A DNA stretch of 64,000 bases from Pyrus communis (GCF_963583255.1 NC_084805.1:7804827-7868826); one strand, 5' to 3'. Shown: positions 12,096-24,371, counted from the first letter of the stretch. A program made the numbers and translations. The notes: generated by a model from the sequence alone, not told the origin.

Positions 12096-12794
12096 AAATG
12101 ACTTATGTACCCTATTATGTAATGACAATTTTGAACTTATTACGTTTCAAAAAAATTAAATACATCTCAAATCACTTTTAAGGTATTATTTATCTTTTCA
12201 ACTATCAAAACCCCTCACAACCTTCATTGTTGAATAAAAACCTAACCAATGAAACTACAAATACATTGGTTGAGAAATTATTTTTGACGAATGGAACACG
12301 AAATCAATGTTTTAAAAACTTCACATTTTTGTATTGTTTTAGTGATTTCAGCAACATGGATAATTATTTGCCTATTTTTGCTACGTTAGTTAAGCATCTC
12401 CCTTCTTATTCATCTTTTAGGGATTACTTTATTTTTTTTGTTAGGTTCCTCCCGGTCGCCATTTTTTTTAGCAACAGCGTCTATTGCTCTAAAATTGCTA
12501 GAAGCCTCATTCGCTTGCAGTTCTCATACCATAGTAAATTTGGCTGTCATTAGAAGGGATTTACTCGAGTTAACGGTGGAATTGAAAATAAGGAATAGGG
12601 TATGCACATCCATTATAATATGCATAATTAAAGAAAATTTGTCAAAATTAAAAGCTTTATTGACTAAAGCATAGGATTAATGAAACTACATAATGTTGAA
12701 TGGCCACATACGGTTTATTGATTAAATCCCAGTTGCCATTTTTTGTCAAAATTAAAGTTTTATTGATCAAAGCATAAGACTAACAGAGAACAAG
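12096..12794. other. Intergenic, no gene seen
   Basis: It contains two related stretches (GTCAAAATTAAA-GCTTTATTGA-TAAAGCATA near 12638 and 12745). A third trace, AAGCATAAGACTAA, lies at about 17868 on the other side of the nested insertion, so the insertion entered a small tandem repeat. No coding frame is convincing. Confidence 0.45.
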
Positions 12795-12933
12795 TGACAC
12801 ACCCTGATTGGAGTCAAGGTGTGCTGGCCGTCACCTGAAGGTGATGTAACCAAAAGTGTAAGTGATATAAAAATATGAATAAATTAAAATCGAAACTAGA
12901 ACTTATTTTAAACTAATAAAGTGAGTGCGCAGT

Positions 12934-13544
12934 TGTAAGATCCCACATCGACCAGGGGAGTGATCCTTATATGTATATTCCCATCCCTACCTAGCACGAG
13001 GCCTTTTGGGAGCTCACTAGCTTCGGGTTCCATGGGAACTCCGAAGCTAAGCAAGTAGCGCGCGAGAGCACTTCCATGATGGGTGACCCGCTGGGAATTT
13101 CTCGTGTGAGTTCCCAGAAACAAAACCGTAAGGGAGTAGTCAAGGCTCAAAGCCAACAATATCGTGCTACAGTAGAGTCAAGCCCTGGATGTGATGGAGC
13201 CGAGTCGAGATATGACAATTTGGTATCAGAGCCACTCTACCGTTCGATGCGAGTGTGCCGACGAGGACGTCGGGCCCCTAACGAGGGTGGATTGTAACAT
13301 CCCATATCGCCCAGGGGAGTGATCCTTATATGTATATTCCCATCTCTACTTAGCACGAGGCCTTTTGAGAGCTCACTAGCTTCGAGTTCCACTCCGAAGT
13401 TAAGCGAGTAGCGTGCGAGAGCACTCCCATGATAGGTGACCCACTGGGAAGTTCTCGTGTGAGTTCCCAGAAACAAAACCGTAATGGCGTGGTCCAGGCC
13501 CAAAGCGGACAATATCGTGCTATGATGGTAGTGGTGGGTAGAAC
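12934..13544 (+). mobile_element. Cassandra TRIM retrotransposon, LTR-PBS-PPT-LTR
   Basis: LTR1 runs from TGTAAGATCCCACATCG (12934) to a CA at about 13217. It is followed by the primer binding site TGGTATCAGAGCC (13221-13233), complementary to initiator tRNA-Met. After an internal part of about 75 bp ending in a purine-rich GAGGGTGG comes LTR2 from TGTAACATCCC (13293). Both LTRs contain a segment clearly derived from 5S rRNA: about 13034-13113 in LTR1 (AACTCCGAAGCTAAGC, then GATGGGTGACC, then GGGAA-TTCTCGTGTGAG) and about 13390-13475 in LTR2. That is the hallmark of Cassandra. LTR2 is cut by the hAT element at 13545, and its end beyond is not recognisable. Confidence 0.92.
13034..13113 (+). 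repeat. 5S-rRNA-derived segment in Cassandra LTR1
   Basis: It matches the 3' two thirds of plant 5S rRNA, including the regions of the internal Pol III control elements (AAGCTAAGC, GATGGG, GGTGACC-GCTGGGAA). It is a retroelement promoter part, not a functional 5S gene: flanks and 5' half differ. Confidence 0.85.
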
Positions 13545-15470
13545 TAGGGGTGGGCAAACGGGTACAAAAATCGCGGGTCAAGGCAGGTAATCAAGGTTCG
13601 GGGCAGGTTCGGGGCAGGTAATTAATTTTGTAAAACAGAAACGGGGCGGGACGGGGCAGGCCTTTGACATTTTCGGTTTGGGCCGGTTCCAAAAGTATAG
13701 AAAAATGGGTACCCGGACCGGCCCGTTTGCAATTAGAATGGACGAACGAGATTGAAGATCATCTCTTCATCCAATCTTAATTGTTGGTTTTAGGTTTCCT
13801 CGTCCTCGACCTATCAAATTCGACTCTATCACTCGAGTTTCTCTCGCTGTCTGTGCATCGTCCCCTCCCCTTCACCATCTCGACATCACGACGGTCCTGG
13901 CAACCACCATGACAACCTAGCAACTTTGACGGCATCCAAGACTTACAGAACCTAGTCACCCCACCACCTATCTTCTTGATATGTCACCTCTCTCTCTCAT
14001 TCTCACAGGTAAAAACCAACCTCTGTGTATATAATTGATCTGCATTTCGAGTTCTCTGCTTTATTTCGAGTGTTAAATTCCTAAATATTATGTGGGTCGA
14101 GTTTGATTTAGTTGTTTTTTGGCATTTCGTTGTAATCTGAATCACCTGTTGTGTTTTTAGGTCAATTTTATGTGATTAGTGTCATCATTTTAAGGATTGG
14201 AATCTGATACTCAGTCTCACAGGTAAAAACCAAACCCTTATTTTCTTCTATTCTTTATCAAATTTTGTTTTAAAATCAATTGAATTAAACCAGTATTTGT
14301 ATGCAAAATGTGGAATTCTTATTACAAGTTTTAATAGGAATGTAAGATGTTAGAAATGTAAGTTGTTTATTCAACTTCTTGTTAGGAATGTAAGTTGTTA
14401 CCACATAGATGATAATGTGGAAGGTCTGATTCTTTCTAAATAGAAATGTAAGCTGTGTTGTTTCTAGGGTGACAACTGTGCTGTTTCTTTTCATCCTTTT
14501 TTCTGGTAGTTTATTAGTCTTGGTTGATGATGCCTTGGGGGCATCAACAATATTATTTCATAGACAAGTTTGCAACCTTAATGAAAAAAAAAAAATGTGC
14601 AAGAAAGACAGAACAAGGCATCTTCTTACGTAATAGTACCATAAGTTTATGTTGATTACAGTGAGATTATGAGAAGGGTGCCCCATTGACTAATTCATTT
14701 TAGGTACCATAAGTCTATGTTGATTACAGTGAGATTTTAATCATTCTTCTTATTCTGGGTTTTTTCAGTTTTTCAAATCCTTAACATCAAATGATGTTGA
14801 TCAAATACAAAAGTTTCTTGATGCTGCTGTGAGTTCAAGGTATTCACTCCATTCTTTTGACTTTTCAGGGAGCAAATGGATATGAACATTAGATATAGTA
14901 ATTAGAATTTGTAGTTTTGTCATATATTTGCTAAATACATTATTTGCTAAATATATCTGTGTAGCTACTGTGTGATCTATGTTCAAACTGTACTATTTGG
15001 ATGTGTTGTGCAAACTGTACTTGTGTCATTGATATCATTGTTTGCAACATACAATTGAGCTATACAGTGGCCCTATCAATTATATCCACCACCCTGCCTC
15101 ATCTATTACTATGTCTCCCTCTTTCTTTTGCATTTGAATTGGATGTGATATGTGCAGGGAGTAGTGCAAAATTTGCACTGCACTGATATCTTATAGCTGG
15201 GAATCAGGGAATGAACTTGAATCTGTTGTAAATGTGAATTTGCTAGGATTGAATTCGAATTTGTACAAAACTGCAAATGTTTTTTTTAATATATATAAAA
15301 AATAAAAATAAAAAATAAGGACCCGTGGACTAGCCCATTTCAAATGGGTCGGGTTAGGTTAGGTTCCCGTATTGGACTCTGCTATCCCCAGCCCCGCCTG
15401 TCTCCTTTGTACCCGGGTCTGGTCCCTTCAAAATTAGGCCGGGGCCAGCGCATGCCCATGCCCACCCTTA
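13545..15470. mobile_element. Non-autonomous hAT-type element, 1.9 kb
   Basis: The left terminus TAGGGGTGGGCAAACGG pairs with the reverse of the right terminus (TGCCCACCCTTA). The flanks GGTAGAAC (13537-13544) and GGTAAAAC (15471-15478) form an 8-bp target duplication with one mismatch, as expected for hAT. Subterminal GC-rich GGGACGGGGC / CGGACCGGCCC blocks occur at both ends. No intact transposase is visible; a CT-rich stretch followed by short frames remains inside. It interrupts LTR2 of the Cassandra element. Confidence 0.8.
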
Positions 15471-17858
15471 GGTAAAACCCATAGAGTACAAATATTCAGA
15501 GCATAGATAACAAAAGAGTGCAATCACAACTAATTATAATGCTTAAAACACAACCAAGAAAGGCTCCCTACATTTATTTTTGATATGTCAGAATCCGCCG
15601 GAGTTTCCTCGTATGCCACAGAGAATTTAGCTATCTAAGACCTGGAGGGGCGAAAAACAGAAGAGTGAGTGGGCACAAAAATAAAGGTTTATAAAACACA
15701 TTTATTTTCCAAACATACTAACCCCTCACTGTAAATTATGTATAGTTTCCAGAAAATCATACTACTTATAAGTATGAAAATGACTGTAAATAACAATGAT
15801 GCCAGAAATATACCAAACTACAACGTATAAGTATGAAAATAACTGTAAATAACAATGATGCCAAAAATATGCCAAACTACAATATCTAAACAATAGCATT
15901 ATGAAAACAAGTTGCTCATCAATTTACACTAGCACACGAGTTCATGCAAATAGTTTCTAACATGAACAGGATTGTGGTGTGATGTATAAGTACACTCTAG
16001 TGCTACAATCACGTGAAGACTAGCGATAATCATGGTCACCTACGAGTTGGAGTTGTCTAATGCAACATGTACAACAGGACTGGCACCTACTTGGATTCAA
16101 GATGAGCGAGCGGTGCAGAGGTGAACATACACGTGAAAGACTAGCCCTAGCCCTGAGCAAGCACTAACACCGGGTTGCAACAATGATGAGCAGACTACAT
16201 GCATAAATATAAATATGCCATAACCATTCAATAATTCTAGTCTACATAATAAATGTACAAGTGCATCCCGTAGGATTATTTTGGCATTTCATAGCAATAT
16301 AACATTTCTTATAACATATTTAATCATGGCATGGTAGGCATAATATCAATCTAAAAACAACAGTGGCATGATATGCATAAATCAATTCAAAAGCATTTGT
16401 GGGAACTATAAGGTTTATATATATAAGAAAACAAAATGCCCACTCACTATTACGTGGTCGGATTGTAGCCTTCTAGCCTCGCTTGACCTCGTACATCCTC
16501 TGGATAATTTTCACCTATATGTGAACTAACTAAACTAATAAATTAAATAGGACATATTCAAAAAGGCTAGGTAAATCTCCCATACTTTGCTCAAAACGGA
16601 AGGTTTGAATATACGAAAATAATCTACACGAAGTCACGGACCTGTATGTGTCAAGCATTCACCGACCGAAGGCCAAACGCACCCTCATGAGCTGCCTAGC
16701 CCATGGCCACACGCACGCCCATGTACAGGCCACACACTTGACAGAGATTGATGGACGTTAGGAATATTCCGTTAGAATTGACGGAATATTTCGTTACGTA
16801 GTAACAGTGTTACCTGACGACGTTAGAATATTCCTTCAACTTTGATGGAATATTCTTCGTCTTCTCCGGTGAGCCTCGCCATCCCCCACAGTCTGGTTCG
16901 TCGAAAACTGAGAAAAATTTCAAAGCTTCATATCTTCTTCATTTCTCAACCATTTTCAATGAAATTTATATGGAAGTGAAGCTGGAGAAGGGAAGAACAA
17001 GTATGTACCTTTTCTCGGGAAATGGCTTGAAAAAGCCACAAAAGTCTTGGCCTAAAACTCGACTCCTCAAAACCATGTGTTTCGACGTGGTCTCCACACA
17101 AAACTTAGCCTATGGACTCCAGGAAGTTGTATGGATGCTTCCACAACCTTCAAAACTTCGTAACTCAACTGGGATCATGTCGGAATAAACTCGTCCAAGT
17201 CGAAGCTTCTGAGTTAACGAGTCAAAACTCAGTCATTTCACCATTGGTCGGTACGGCTGGGTTTGCGGGTTCGAGAAGAGTACAATGGTGGAGTTTTTGA
17301 GCTCGATCTATGAAGTTTTGACGTCGTTCTAAAAGGCTACAAGGAATAGGAAAATTTTGATGAGAAAGAAAGAGAAGAGAGAGAGAGTGAGGGAGCAGTT
17401 TCTGATTAGGAGAGAGGTGTGAGGAGAGGTTCTGATTGGTTGTGAGGGTTTTAAGGAAAAATGAGTGAATGTGAAGGATTTAAGGGCACACTGGATAGCT
17501 TTTAAAAGAAGAAAATGATAAGGTTTTCAGATTTTGGTACAGTAATTCGTAAGCAAAAATTTGTCTCCTTATCAAAAACAGTGTTTCCAACACTGATAAA
17601 TTAACACACACGCGTGCACAATTTTACCCACTGTTAACGTATTTTGACTGAGCGTAACTTTTTTGTTACAAGTTCGATTCAGGTCTAATTCACGCTCACG
17701 CGATCGTAACGACAAGTACTATTTAATTACGCTACTAGGAAAATAAAATAAACGCTGAATACTACATCCACGTCACATTGCCAGCCAGGGTAGAAATGTC
17801 AATTTACACACTCGGGGAGAAATTACTTAGAAAATTAAGGATGGGTCGTCACAACAAG

Positions 17859-18310
17859 ACTAACGAAGCATAAGACTAATATTGATATTGAGTTGGATGA
17901 TTCTTAGTAGATAATTGAAGTGTATGATTCTTAGTAAATAAACAAGGATTTGATACGAATTTTTAGTGTATTTAAACAGGATCGCATATAAGCAGCAATG
18001 CCTCTTACAGGAGACATTAAGGTTGCAACAAGAAGTGTCATCGACTACATAAAAGCATTTAAAACTAAGGAGGTAACTATTTTTAGTATATTATTAAACC
18101 CTTACAAATGGCCAAACTTTATTTGTTGTATTTTGTACTTTTGTTTGTCCTTCAATCATAATTACAGTTTTCCAGAGTCTCTAGTCTAATATAAACCTCA
18201 CTGATTACACCATGCAAAACAAGGAAAATGATCGGTCTCTATTATGATATAAGCACTGATTCAAATACTTGAAGAAGACTCTCGCAATTAGTTTTTGGAA
18301 TTTTATGTTG
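17859..18310. other. Intergenic, no gene seen
   Basis: AT-rich. The ATG-started frame at 17998-18189 (63 codons) has no recognisable domain and is not supported. Confidence 0.4.
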
Positions 18311-18469
18311 AGAGATTATATTCACACATCCCACATTACTTCCCCCACACCCTTTTAATTTTTCAATATTTTACTATCTAGTGTTAGTGGTGTGTAGGAT
18401 ACCTAAAAAATGTTAAAAAAAATAGAAAGATGTGAGAGAAGTAATTTGGGGTGTGTGAATATATTCTCT
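18311..18469. mobile_element. MITE, about 160 bp
   Basis: The inverted ends AGAGATTATATTCACACA and TGTGTGAATATATTCTC pair over about 40 bp. The outer flanks contain TTTTATGTTGA (left) and TTTTACGTTGA (about 18476, right), possibly a long Mutator-like target duplication. Confidence 0.6.
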
Positions 18470-18539
18470 CTTTTCTTTTACGTTGAATTTCTCACACACA
18501 ATATCATTTAATTTTTCCTTGAAAAGTTTCTTGATGGGT

Positions 18540-19079
18540 CCTAGAGAAATGATACAATGGTAGGAAATTCGGAAACCATGACGAACGGAACCCCATACAT
18601 TCAAGGATTTGGACCGAAGAACGGACACGAGACATGGTCCCTCATCAACTATCCTCGAGACTCAACACGATGGCAGGAGAAGCCCCACTAGCACAGAACA
18701 CCACAATCGTGGCTACCACACAGTAGCCACCACGTGGCCACCAGGCAGCAGCTTGTCTCACTGCCTTAGCAGCTGCAAGCCACGGGCAGAAGGCCCAACA
18801 CCAGCAAACAGTAAGTCCATAGCAGGAGGCTTAAGTGTCAGCAGCAGCTGCTTTCAACCAGGCAGCCTGGCAAGCCTAAGGCCGAGCTGCCCACCAGCAA
18901 GCCACGCCGCAGTAGCCCAACGGCCAGAAGGGCCAACCTGTTACAGGCCCATGGTGAGCAAGCGCGAGCCCAGCGCGTGGTGCATGACCCAGCGATCAAC
19001 CGGGCGGGTTAGCCCACCCCGCAACCTAGACCGGTTTCAAGCGACCCGGATTCAGGCTTTCGTAAAGGCATGGTGAACA
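18540..19079. other. GC-rich island with a 155-codon frame, probably retroelement-derived
   Basis: This stretch is far richer in GC than its surroundings and full of CAG/GGC-rich words (GCAGC, CCACG). A frame from 18609 to 19076 (155 codons, many Ser, Pro, Arg and Thr, no domain) runs through it, with no homology that I recognise. It lies between a MITE and an L1 fragment, so an LTR or 5' leader of a Gypsy-type element is likelier than a host gene. Confidence 0.4.
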
Positions 19080-19319
19080 CATTCAATTATACGAGAGAGA
19101 AGGCGAATAGGGTGATCAGAAGGCTAGCTGGGAGTCTGGGTTTGGCGTCGGGGAAGATATTGGGGATGGATGCATGGGTTTGGCTTTTCTTCAGTTTTTT
19201 TATTTTTATTTTTTAAACATATGTATAATTCACATGACACCATATAATTGGCTTCTTAGGTCACACCATTATTCTTTTTTTCTAATGAAAAACTAAATTT
19301 ATTTAAATAGGGAAATCTC

Positions 19320-20260
19320 GAATACAACCGCTTTGGGAGGACATTGCCAAGGTTACGGAGTCGAACAATGATCATATTCACTATATTACTTTTGTTTATG
19401 CTTATCCTCAAAGAAACCTGCAAGTTTCTCATCGGGAGGACATTTTAAGTCTTCAACCAGGTAATGCTCCTTGGTTTTTGATCGGAGAATTTAATAATAT
19501 TATCTCCATAGATGAAAAGATTGGAGGAAATAGAAGTACCACGGTAGAAATGACAAATTTTATTAGCTTTACGAATGAAGGGAATTTGATCTTTCTTCCT
19601 GCATCGGCGGTACCTTTTACGTAGACTAATGGACACCGGGTAGTACTGTAATATTTGAAAGACTGGATAGAGCGTTAGTTAATCTTAACTGGCTATAAAT
19701 ACTTTTAAGGATGCAAAACTACATAACTACCCAAATTTTTGGGTCTGATCATAGCCCCAGTTTCCTTTCAAGTAATGGTGTTCTGAAGAACAAAAACATG
19801 GTCAGTTCAGGTTTGAAGCAATGTGGCTTCAACACCTTGACTTTAAGAATTTTGTTAAAGATAATTGGAAACGTGATTATGGGGTCTTACGGAGAGATCA
19901 TTTCAGAATCTGTGCTGGAACGTTTAAATATTTAGTGTATCAATGGAATAAAAATACATTTGGCAATGTGAGTGATAAGAAGAAAGATCTTATGCTTAGG
20001 ATTAGTGATAATCAAGAAGAGAATATGTGCAATTGTAATGCTGATTTGGAGTTGGAGATGAAGCTCAAAGATGTATTGCAGCAAGTTTTAAAGCAGGAAG
20101 AAATCATGTGGGCGCAAAAGGCAAAGGTTAATTGGCTCAAGTTAGGAGATCAAAATATATACAAAGTTCAAACAAGGGCTACCATTAGGAAAAAGAAAAA
20201 TGAAAATTTCAAAATTAAAGATAATCATGGTCTCTGGTTGTTTGCTGGGGGAGGGCTTGA
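19320..20260 (+). mobile_element. L1-type LINE fragment (endonuclease end and linker)
   Basis: In broken plus-strand frames it reads PWFLIGEFNNIISIDEKIGG, then a TWTNG-like segment with a stop, then SDHSP: the end of an AP-type endonuclease domain. The frame at 19821-20372 gives the usual linker (WLQHLDFKNFVKDNW, WNKNTFGNV, QEEIMWAQKAKVNWLKLGDQ) that precedes the reverse transcriptase. The RT domain itself is absent; the copy is cut at about 20260. Pseudogenised. Confidence 0.75.
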
Positions 20261-20269
20261 GCATAGTTT

Positions 20270-21508
20270 TTGTACACGATTTAAACTGCGCTTTTCTTGT
20301 AATAGTGATGAGTCGATATTATATTATATACTTTGCCATATTCTTAGTATTAATTTATTAGTTATTTTGTGAGAATTTTGATAATTTGATTTATATTTCT
20401 AATGTAGGATATTCGACTTCCTCTAGAGAAAAAAGTAATCAAACGAATGAATTTTGGAGTCATTCCAATTGAAAGATGTTTGTGAATCTCTCACCTTATC
20501 TGTATCAAAGTTTCAAGTTTTTCTACCAAGCGGATAATTTATGGTGAAGAAATAAAGGAGCAGCGTGCAGTGCTGTCAAAGTGACGTTTTGGGCTTATGT
20601 GGGCTTTTTTGGCGTCCAAGATGATGTATTTTGGGTTTGAGGCATTTTGTAATTATGTTCGGGATATCTCAAGCTGTAATTTTAGCCATTTTGGGCCTGT
20701 TTCGGAACCCTGAATATCCAGAAACGTGGGATTCTTTGTGGCTGGGCAGATTTCCCAAAGTTAGAATATGAATGTAGTTCTCAGTTATCTTATTTTATTA
20801 CGTTTCCTAGTTTTTAGAAGACCTTTTCTAGGAAGGATTTTATTTTCTAGTATAAATAAGGCTTATTAGCCATTAGGGTTAGTGCAAAAAAGGGGAGAAT
20901 GCACTACTTTGGAGAATTGAAGTTTATTTGTAAGGTGTTTTCTATCCATGTTTTTAATAATATTTTGTTTTATGATTGTGCGTAACTAATTCCGTTTCTT
21001 TTCAATTTGCTTATGATTTTATGCATGCAAGTTTTGAATTATTAATCATCATTTTTTGAAACTATCTAAGTGTTTTAGTGATTGGCCACCATTAGGATAT
21101 TTAGAAAAGTAATCTGACGTGATTTTGGCAGAGGGCTATCCCTGGAATTGACTAAGACTTCTTGTGGTTAATATGTGTAACTTTATAGGATGGACGACAC
21201 ATCTTAAGGGTTATATGGTTTTTCAAAAGATTTTCACAAAACTTAATAAGTCTTGGATGTTCACATTTAATCTGGACACCACAGATGGGTTGCATGTTAG
21301 ATATACGTTCTATGTTGGAGGTTCCAAGTAGAACATACTTTAGGAAAATCTAACCCTCAAAATATGCATGTGTAATTCATAAGTAATTGGAAGAGCTACG
21401 TAGGATTATTAAGGTGATGGCGGAACCTTAGTGCTTAAATAGATTTTCAAAACTATTTTCTTTACTTTCCCAATTTATTTAATTCTTTTTAATTAATTCG
21501 TTTTTTGT
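20270..21508 (+). repeat. LTR-like segment with TATA box (unclassified retroelement)
   Basis: It is non-coding and has the composition of a long plant LTR. TATAAATAAGG at about 20851 is followed by a GC-poor leader (AGGGTTAGTGCAAAAAAGGGGAG). No partner LTR, primer site or clear ends were found in the window, so this is a tentative call. Confidence 0.35.
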
Positions 21509-21920
21509 TGTAGGCCTAATTTACTGAATCATATAAAGGACAGAGAGGGGGTGCGGCACAATAGAGAGAAAGAGAGAGATGTGTAATTGTGAGGTGTGTA
21601 TTATCTCATCCCATTGTGCCTTTATTTAGGGTAGTGCTATTCACACACCCCATTTTACCTCTCACACACTCTTGTTAAATTTTTGTCCATTAATCTTCTT
21701 CAATGCATTCAATCTGACGGCCAGAAATTGAGAAGGGTGTGTGAGAGGTAAAAATGGGTGTGTAGATAGCACCGTCCTTTATTTATAGTAGTAAGGAAGA
21801 TTAAATCCTTACCCTAATAGGATAATATTTAGTCTAAAAGATATGATAGAATCCCACAAGGATATCCCAGATATGATAGGACTTACACAATCGCAATTCT
21901 AATCTAATAGGACTGCAACA
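21509..21920 (-). repeat. Copia LTR, reverse orientation, split by a MITE
   Basis: It begins TGTAGGCCTA and ends GACTGCAACA on the plus strand. On the minus strand the adjacent purine tract ACACTCAAGAGGGTG (21921 onward) marks it as the 3' LTR of the minus-strand element to its right. Removing the MITE at 21629-21775 and one copy of its target duplication restores an LTR that aligns with 9146-9415. Confidence 0.8.
21629..21775. mobile_element. 147-bp Mutator-like MITE inside the Copia LTR
   Basis: The left end GGGTAGTGCTATTCACACAC and the reverse of the right end (ACGGTGCTATCTACACACCC) form long inverted repeats continuing through a CCTCTCACACAC segment. CCTTTATTTA is duplicated on both sides (21619-21628 and 21776-21785), a 9-10 bp duplication typical of Mutator-like elements. 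The unoccupied site is visible in the LTR copy near 9265. Confidence 0.88.
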
Positions 21921-24368
21921 ACACCCTCTTGAGTGTGTAAATACTTAAACAAATGACGCATCAGGTCTTCAGCGATGAAGTAAGTACAGTTGATGAAGTC
22001 ATTGGCACAATGAGCGAATGCGAGTCTCAAATCAATGGAAGAATGCATAAAAGGTCAAACTCACAAAATCTCGTTATGGTAACCCCAAGGTGGGTGAAAA
22101 GCCCATAAACTGCAGAGAAAAGTGAGAAATTGCATTAAGTCAAAACTAAACCTCTTTTAGATGCAAGTAGAAGAGCTCACAGGGGTATGATCAACCCAAG
22201 ATGGGTGCCCCTTCAAAACCTAGTTAGGTAGCAAATACCCAGTGGGAAAAATTCTCCTAAGCATAGGGAAAATGAGTACATTAAGATCAAGTGAGTATAC
22301 TTCTGGAAACTCCCCCTGAGTTTGACAGAACTTCCAAATGAGAACTACAAGCATTGCATATGAATAATTTGGCATACCAATTCCTCAGACAAGCTTCTGG
22401 AATGTTGACTTCAGTAATGATGTTGTGTAGAGGTTGGCAAGGTTGTATGGGATTGGCTTGCATGACTTCAATCTCTTAATGCTTTGCTGATATGATGTAG
22501 ACACAATATGTCTTGGCTTAACTTCGTTCATGTATCATGTCTTGGTCCGGTTGATACATGCAGCATAGTCTTCATGGATTATCGTTGAGACTCAACGATG
22601 GATGAAAACAGCAAGTACTTTGAAAATACTCAACAAGAACTCCTAACCATGCCTCACGTGTGGCATAGTGAAGTAAGGTGAGTCTTGGAAGGATTCGAAG
22701 ATTTTGCAACTAAGGTCATATTGTGGACCTCTAGGACATTGCGATATCTCTAACGGTATAGACATAATCATTCGGGGATGTGCGTTATGCAGGTTTGATA
22801 AGTAACCATTTTTAGCATAATAAACAAAGCAAACATCATTACGAGGATCAAGGGGGTTGGATCCGCTCAGGATATGTTGGGATTTGCCCAAATCCGTAGT
22901 ACCTTCAGGGTGGTGGACAACATCTTTAATACTAATTCAGTGGTTACGTGAAGGCGCGATGCTGCATCTTTACCAATAGATCAACATCGAAGGAGATGTC
23001 CTATTTAATGCAATGACCTAAGTACAACAAAGCGTAAAGTTGAACTCAGATATGGAACTTTGGATTCCATAACCTCTTCAAGGGTCTCATTTGCATATAG
23101 CTTTGGAAGATCATAGGTATACTCGAAAGGTAACACCTTCGGGGTGTAGTTTGACTAGTAGACCAAAGTACCGTCAAAACAACACTTGAACTTTAGTTCA
23201 AGGTATAAACGAGTTTTTCCAAGATCTTTCATCTTAAATTCCATCTGCAGGTACAAGGCAGTTTTCTCAAACTCTTCTAAAGCCTTAATGAGATTCATAT
23301 CAATGACATAAACTGTAACTCTAGCAATTTGGAATAACACTTCATAATTTAACATACAAGGGCGTAATTCATATCCCTGACTGATCAAATAATCACTTAG
23401 ACGGGTATACCACATCCACCGGATTGCTTCAATTCGTAAATGACTGCCTCAAACAAGTTAAGAAGGTGTTCTGTGATTTGAAACTATTTGAACCAGTCCA
23501 TGTAATTCTTCGGAAACTTACATGTAAATCTCCGTATCTATATCCCCATGGAGAAACACTAACTACATTTCATAATGCTGCAATCAATCACATGGCGTTT
23601 AAGAGAAACCTTGCATCGTAAGGCGTGCATCATATCACACTATTTCATTCATCTCATTACGCTTCATTTCTCTCTTGTAACACAACAAGGTTATCTTGGG
23701 CAGTGTAGGAACGATAGGTCCAAAACAAGCTTTGGTAAGGAATTTAAACCTAGATTGTGATTTCGGTTGTCCAATCAGTTCTACGTTGTCACTAATCAAC
23801 GGAACACAGTTCGATATCATCACTTTTCATTTAAGTACCATATAAGTGAAAACATCATCGATGATAATCTCATTCCAATTCAATTATCTCATCTAAACTA
23901 GTATACTGGACCAAGAACTTCAAGTCTCAAGAGTAATCGACATTAATCTCATGAGATGGAAATGATTTAAGATAGCAATCGAGTATGGATTCATTGTATG
24001 TCGTCTTCTTCCTCTTCTAGGGAAGTGAATCTTATGAACCAGTGATATGTCGTGTGTCAGGCCGAGACAAATTGATTGGTTATCCGATGTACCAGGTCGT
24101 CCAACAAAGGCAACCAAACCGTCCTTTACGGGTGGCACACCCTTCAGGGATGTTGACTCAACGTCCATTAAGTATATGATCTCGTCACTTTAGCTAGATT
24201 AGAGGAATACGTCTGGAACAACATTCTAAAAGCTAGAATACATAGCAATTGCTTATCACACTTGTACGGTACGGGGATCGAGATGAGACATAGTAGGCAA
24301 TGGCCACGTAAATTCGCGTCGTTCTACAGGAGCATGGACGTTCTTATCTCCCCCTAATGGCAGGAAGA
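21921..24368 (-). mobile_element. Copia internal region, minus strand, 5'-truncated
   Basis: Going leftward on the minus strand there are an integrase-to-RT connection piece (24368-23920; LPLGGDKN, then HLDPRT), part of the reverse transcriptase (23415-23155; MWYTRLSDYLISQGY, then a YVIDMN motif where YVDDMN is expected) and a degraded RNase H / 3' leader ending in a polypurine tract beside the 21509-21920 LTR. The copy is broken by frameshifts and stops. The 5' half is missing at the junction with the plus-strand element at about 24370. Confidence 0.7.
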
Positions 24369-24371
24369 CTA

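Larger units (their letters stand above)
12795..17853. mobile_element. Long LTR-like element (solo LTR?) hosting nested insertions
   Basis: It begins TGACACACCCTGATTGG and ends GATGGGTCGTCACA, i.e. TG...CA. It is flanked by ACAAG on both sides (12790-12794 and 17854-17858), the 5-bp duplication of LTR-type integration. Without the inner insertions (12934-15478) about 2.5 kb remains. It has no gag or pol motifs, which fits a long solo LTR of a Gypsy-type element, although internal LTR symmetry cannot be tested with one copy. Related sequence seems to occur at about 56110-56930 (GTGAGTAGGCC-type motifs). Short frames such as 16970-17188 are not considered genes. Confidence 0.6.

Noticed and set aside
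13221..13233. tRNA gene traces (also at 47842 and 48892)
   Set aside because: TGGTATCAGAGCC is the complement of the tRNA-Met 3' end used as retroelement primer site. No cloverleaf surrounds it.
13034..13475. 5S rRNA genes
   Set aside because: The 5S-like parts lie inside paired LTRs with a primer site and lack the 5' half of 5S rRNA. They belong to Cassandra.
18609..19076. Host gene of 155 codons
   Set aside because: Composition-driven frame without domain, promoter or splice context, between transposon fragments.
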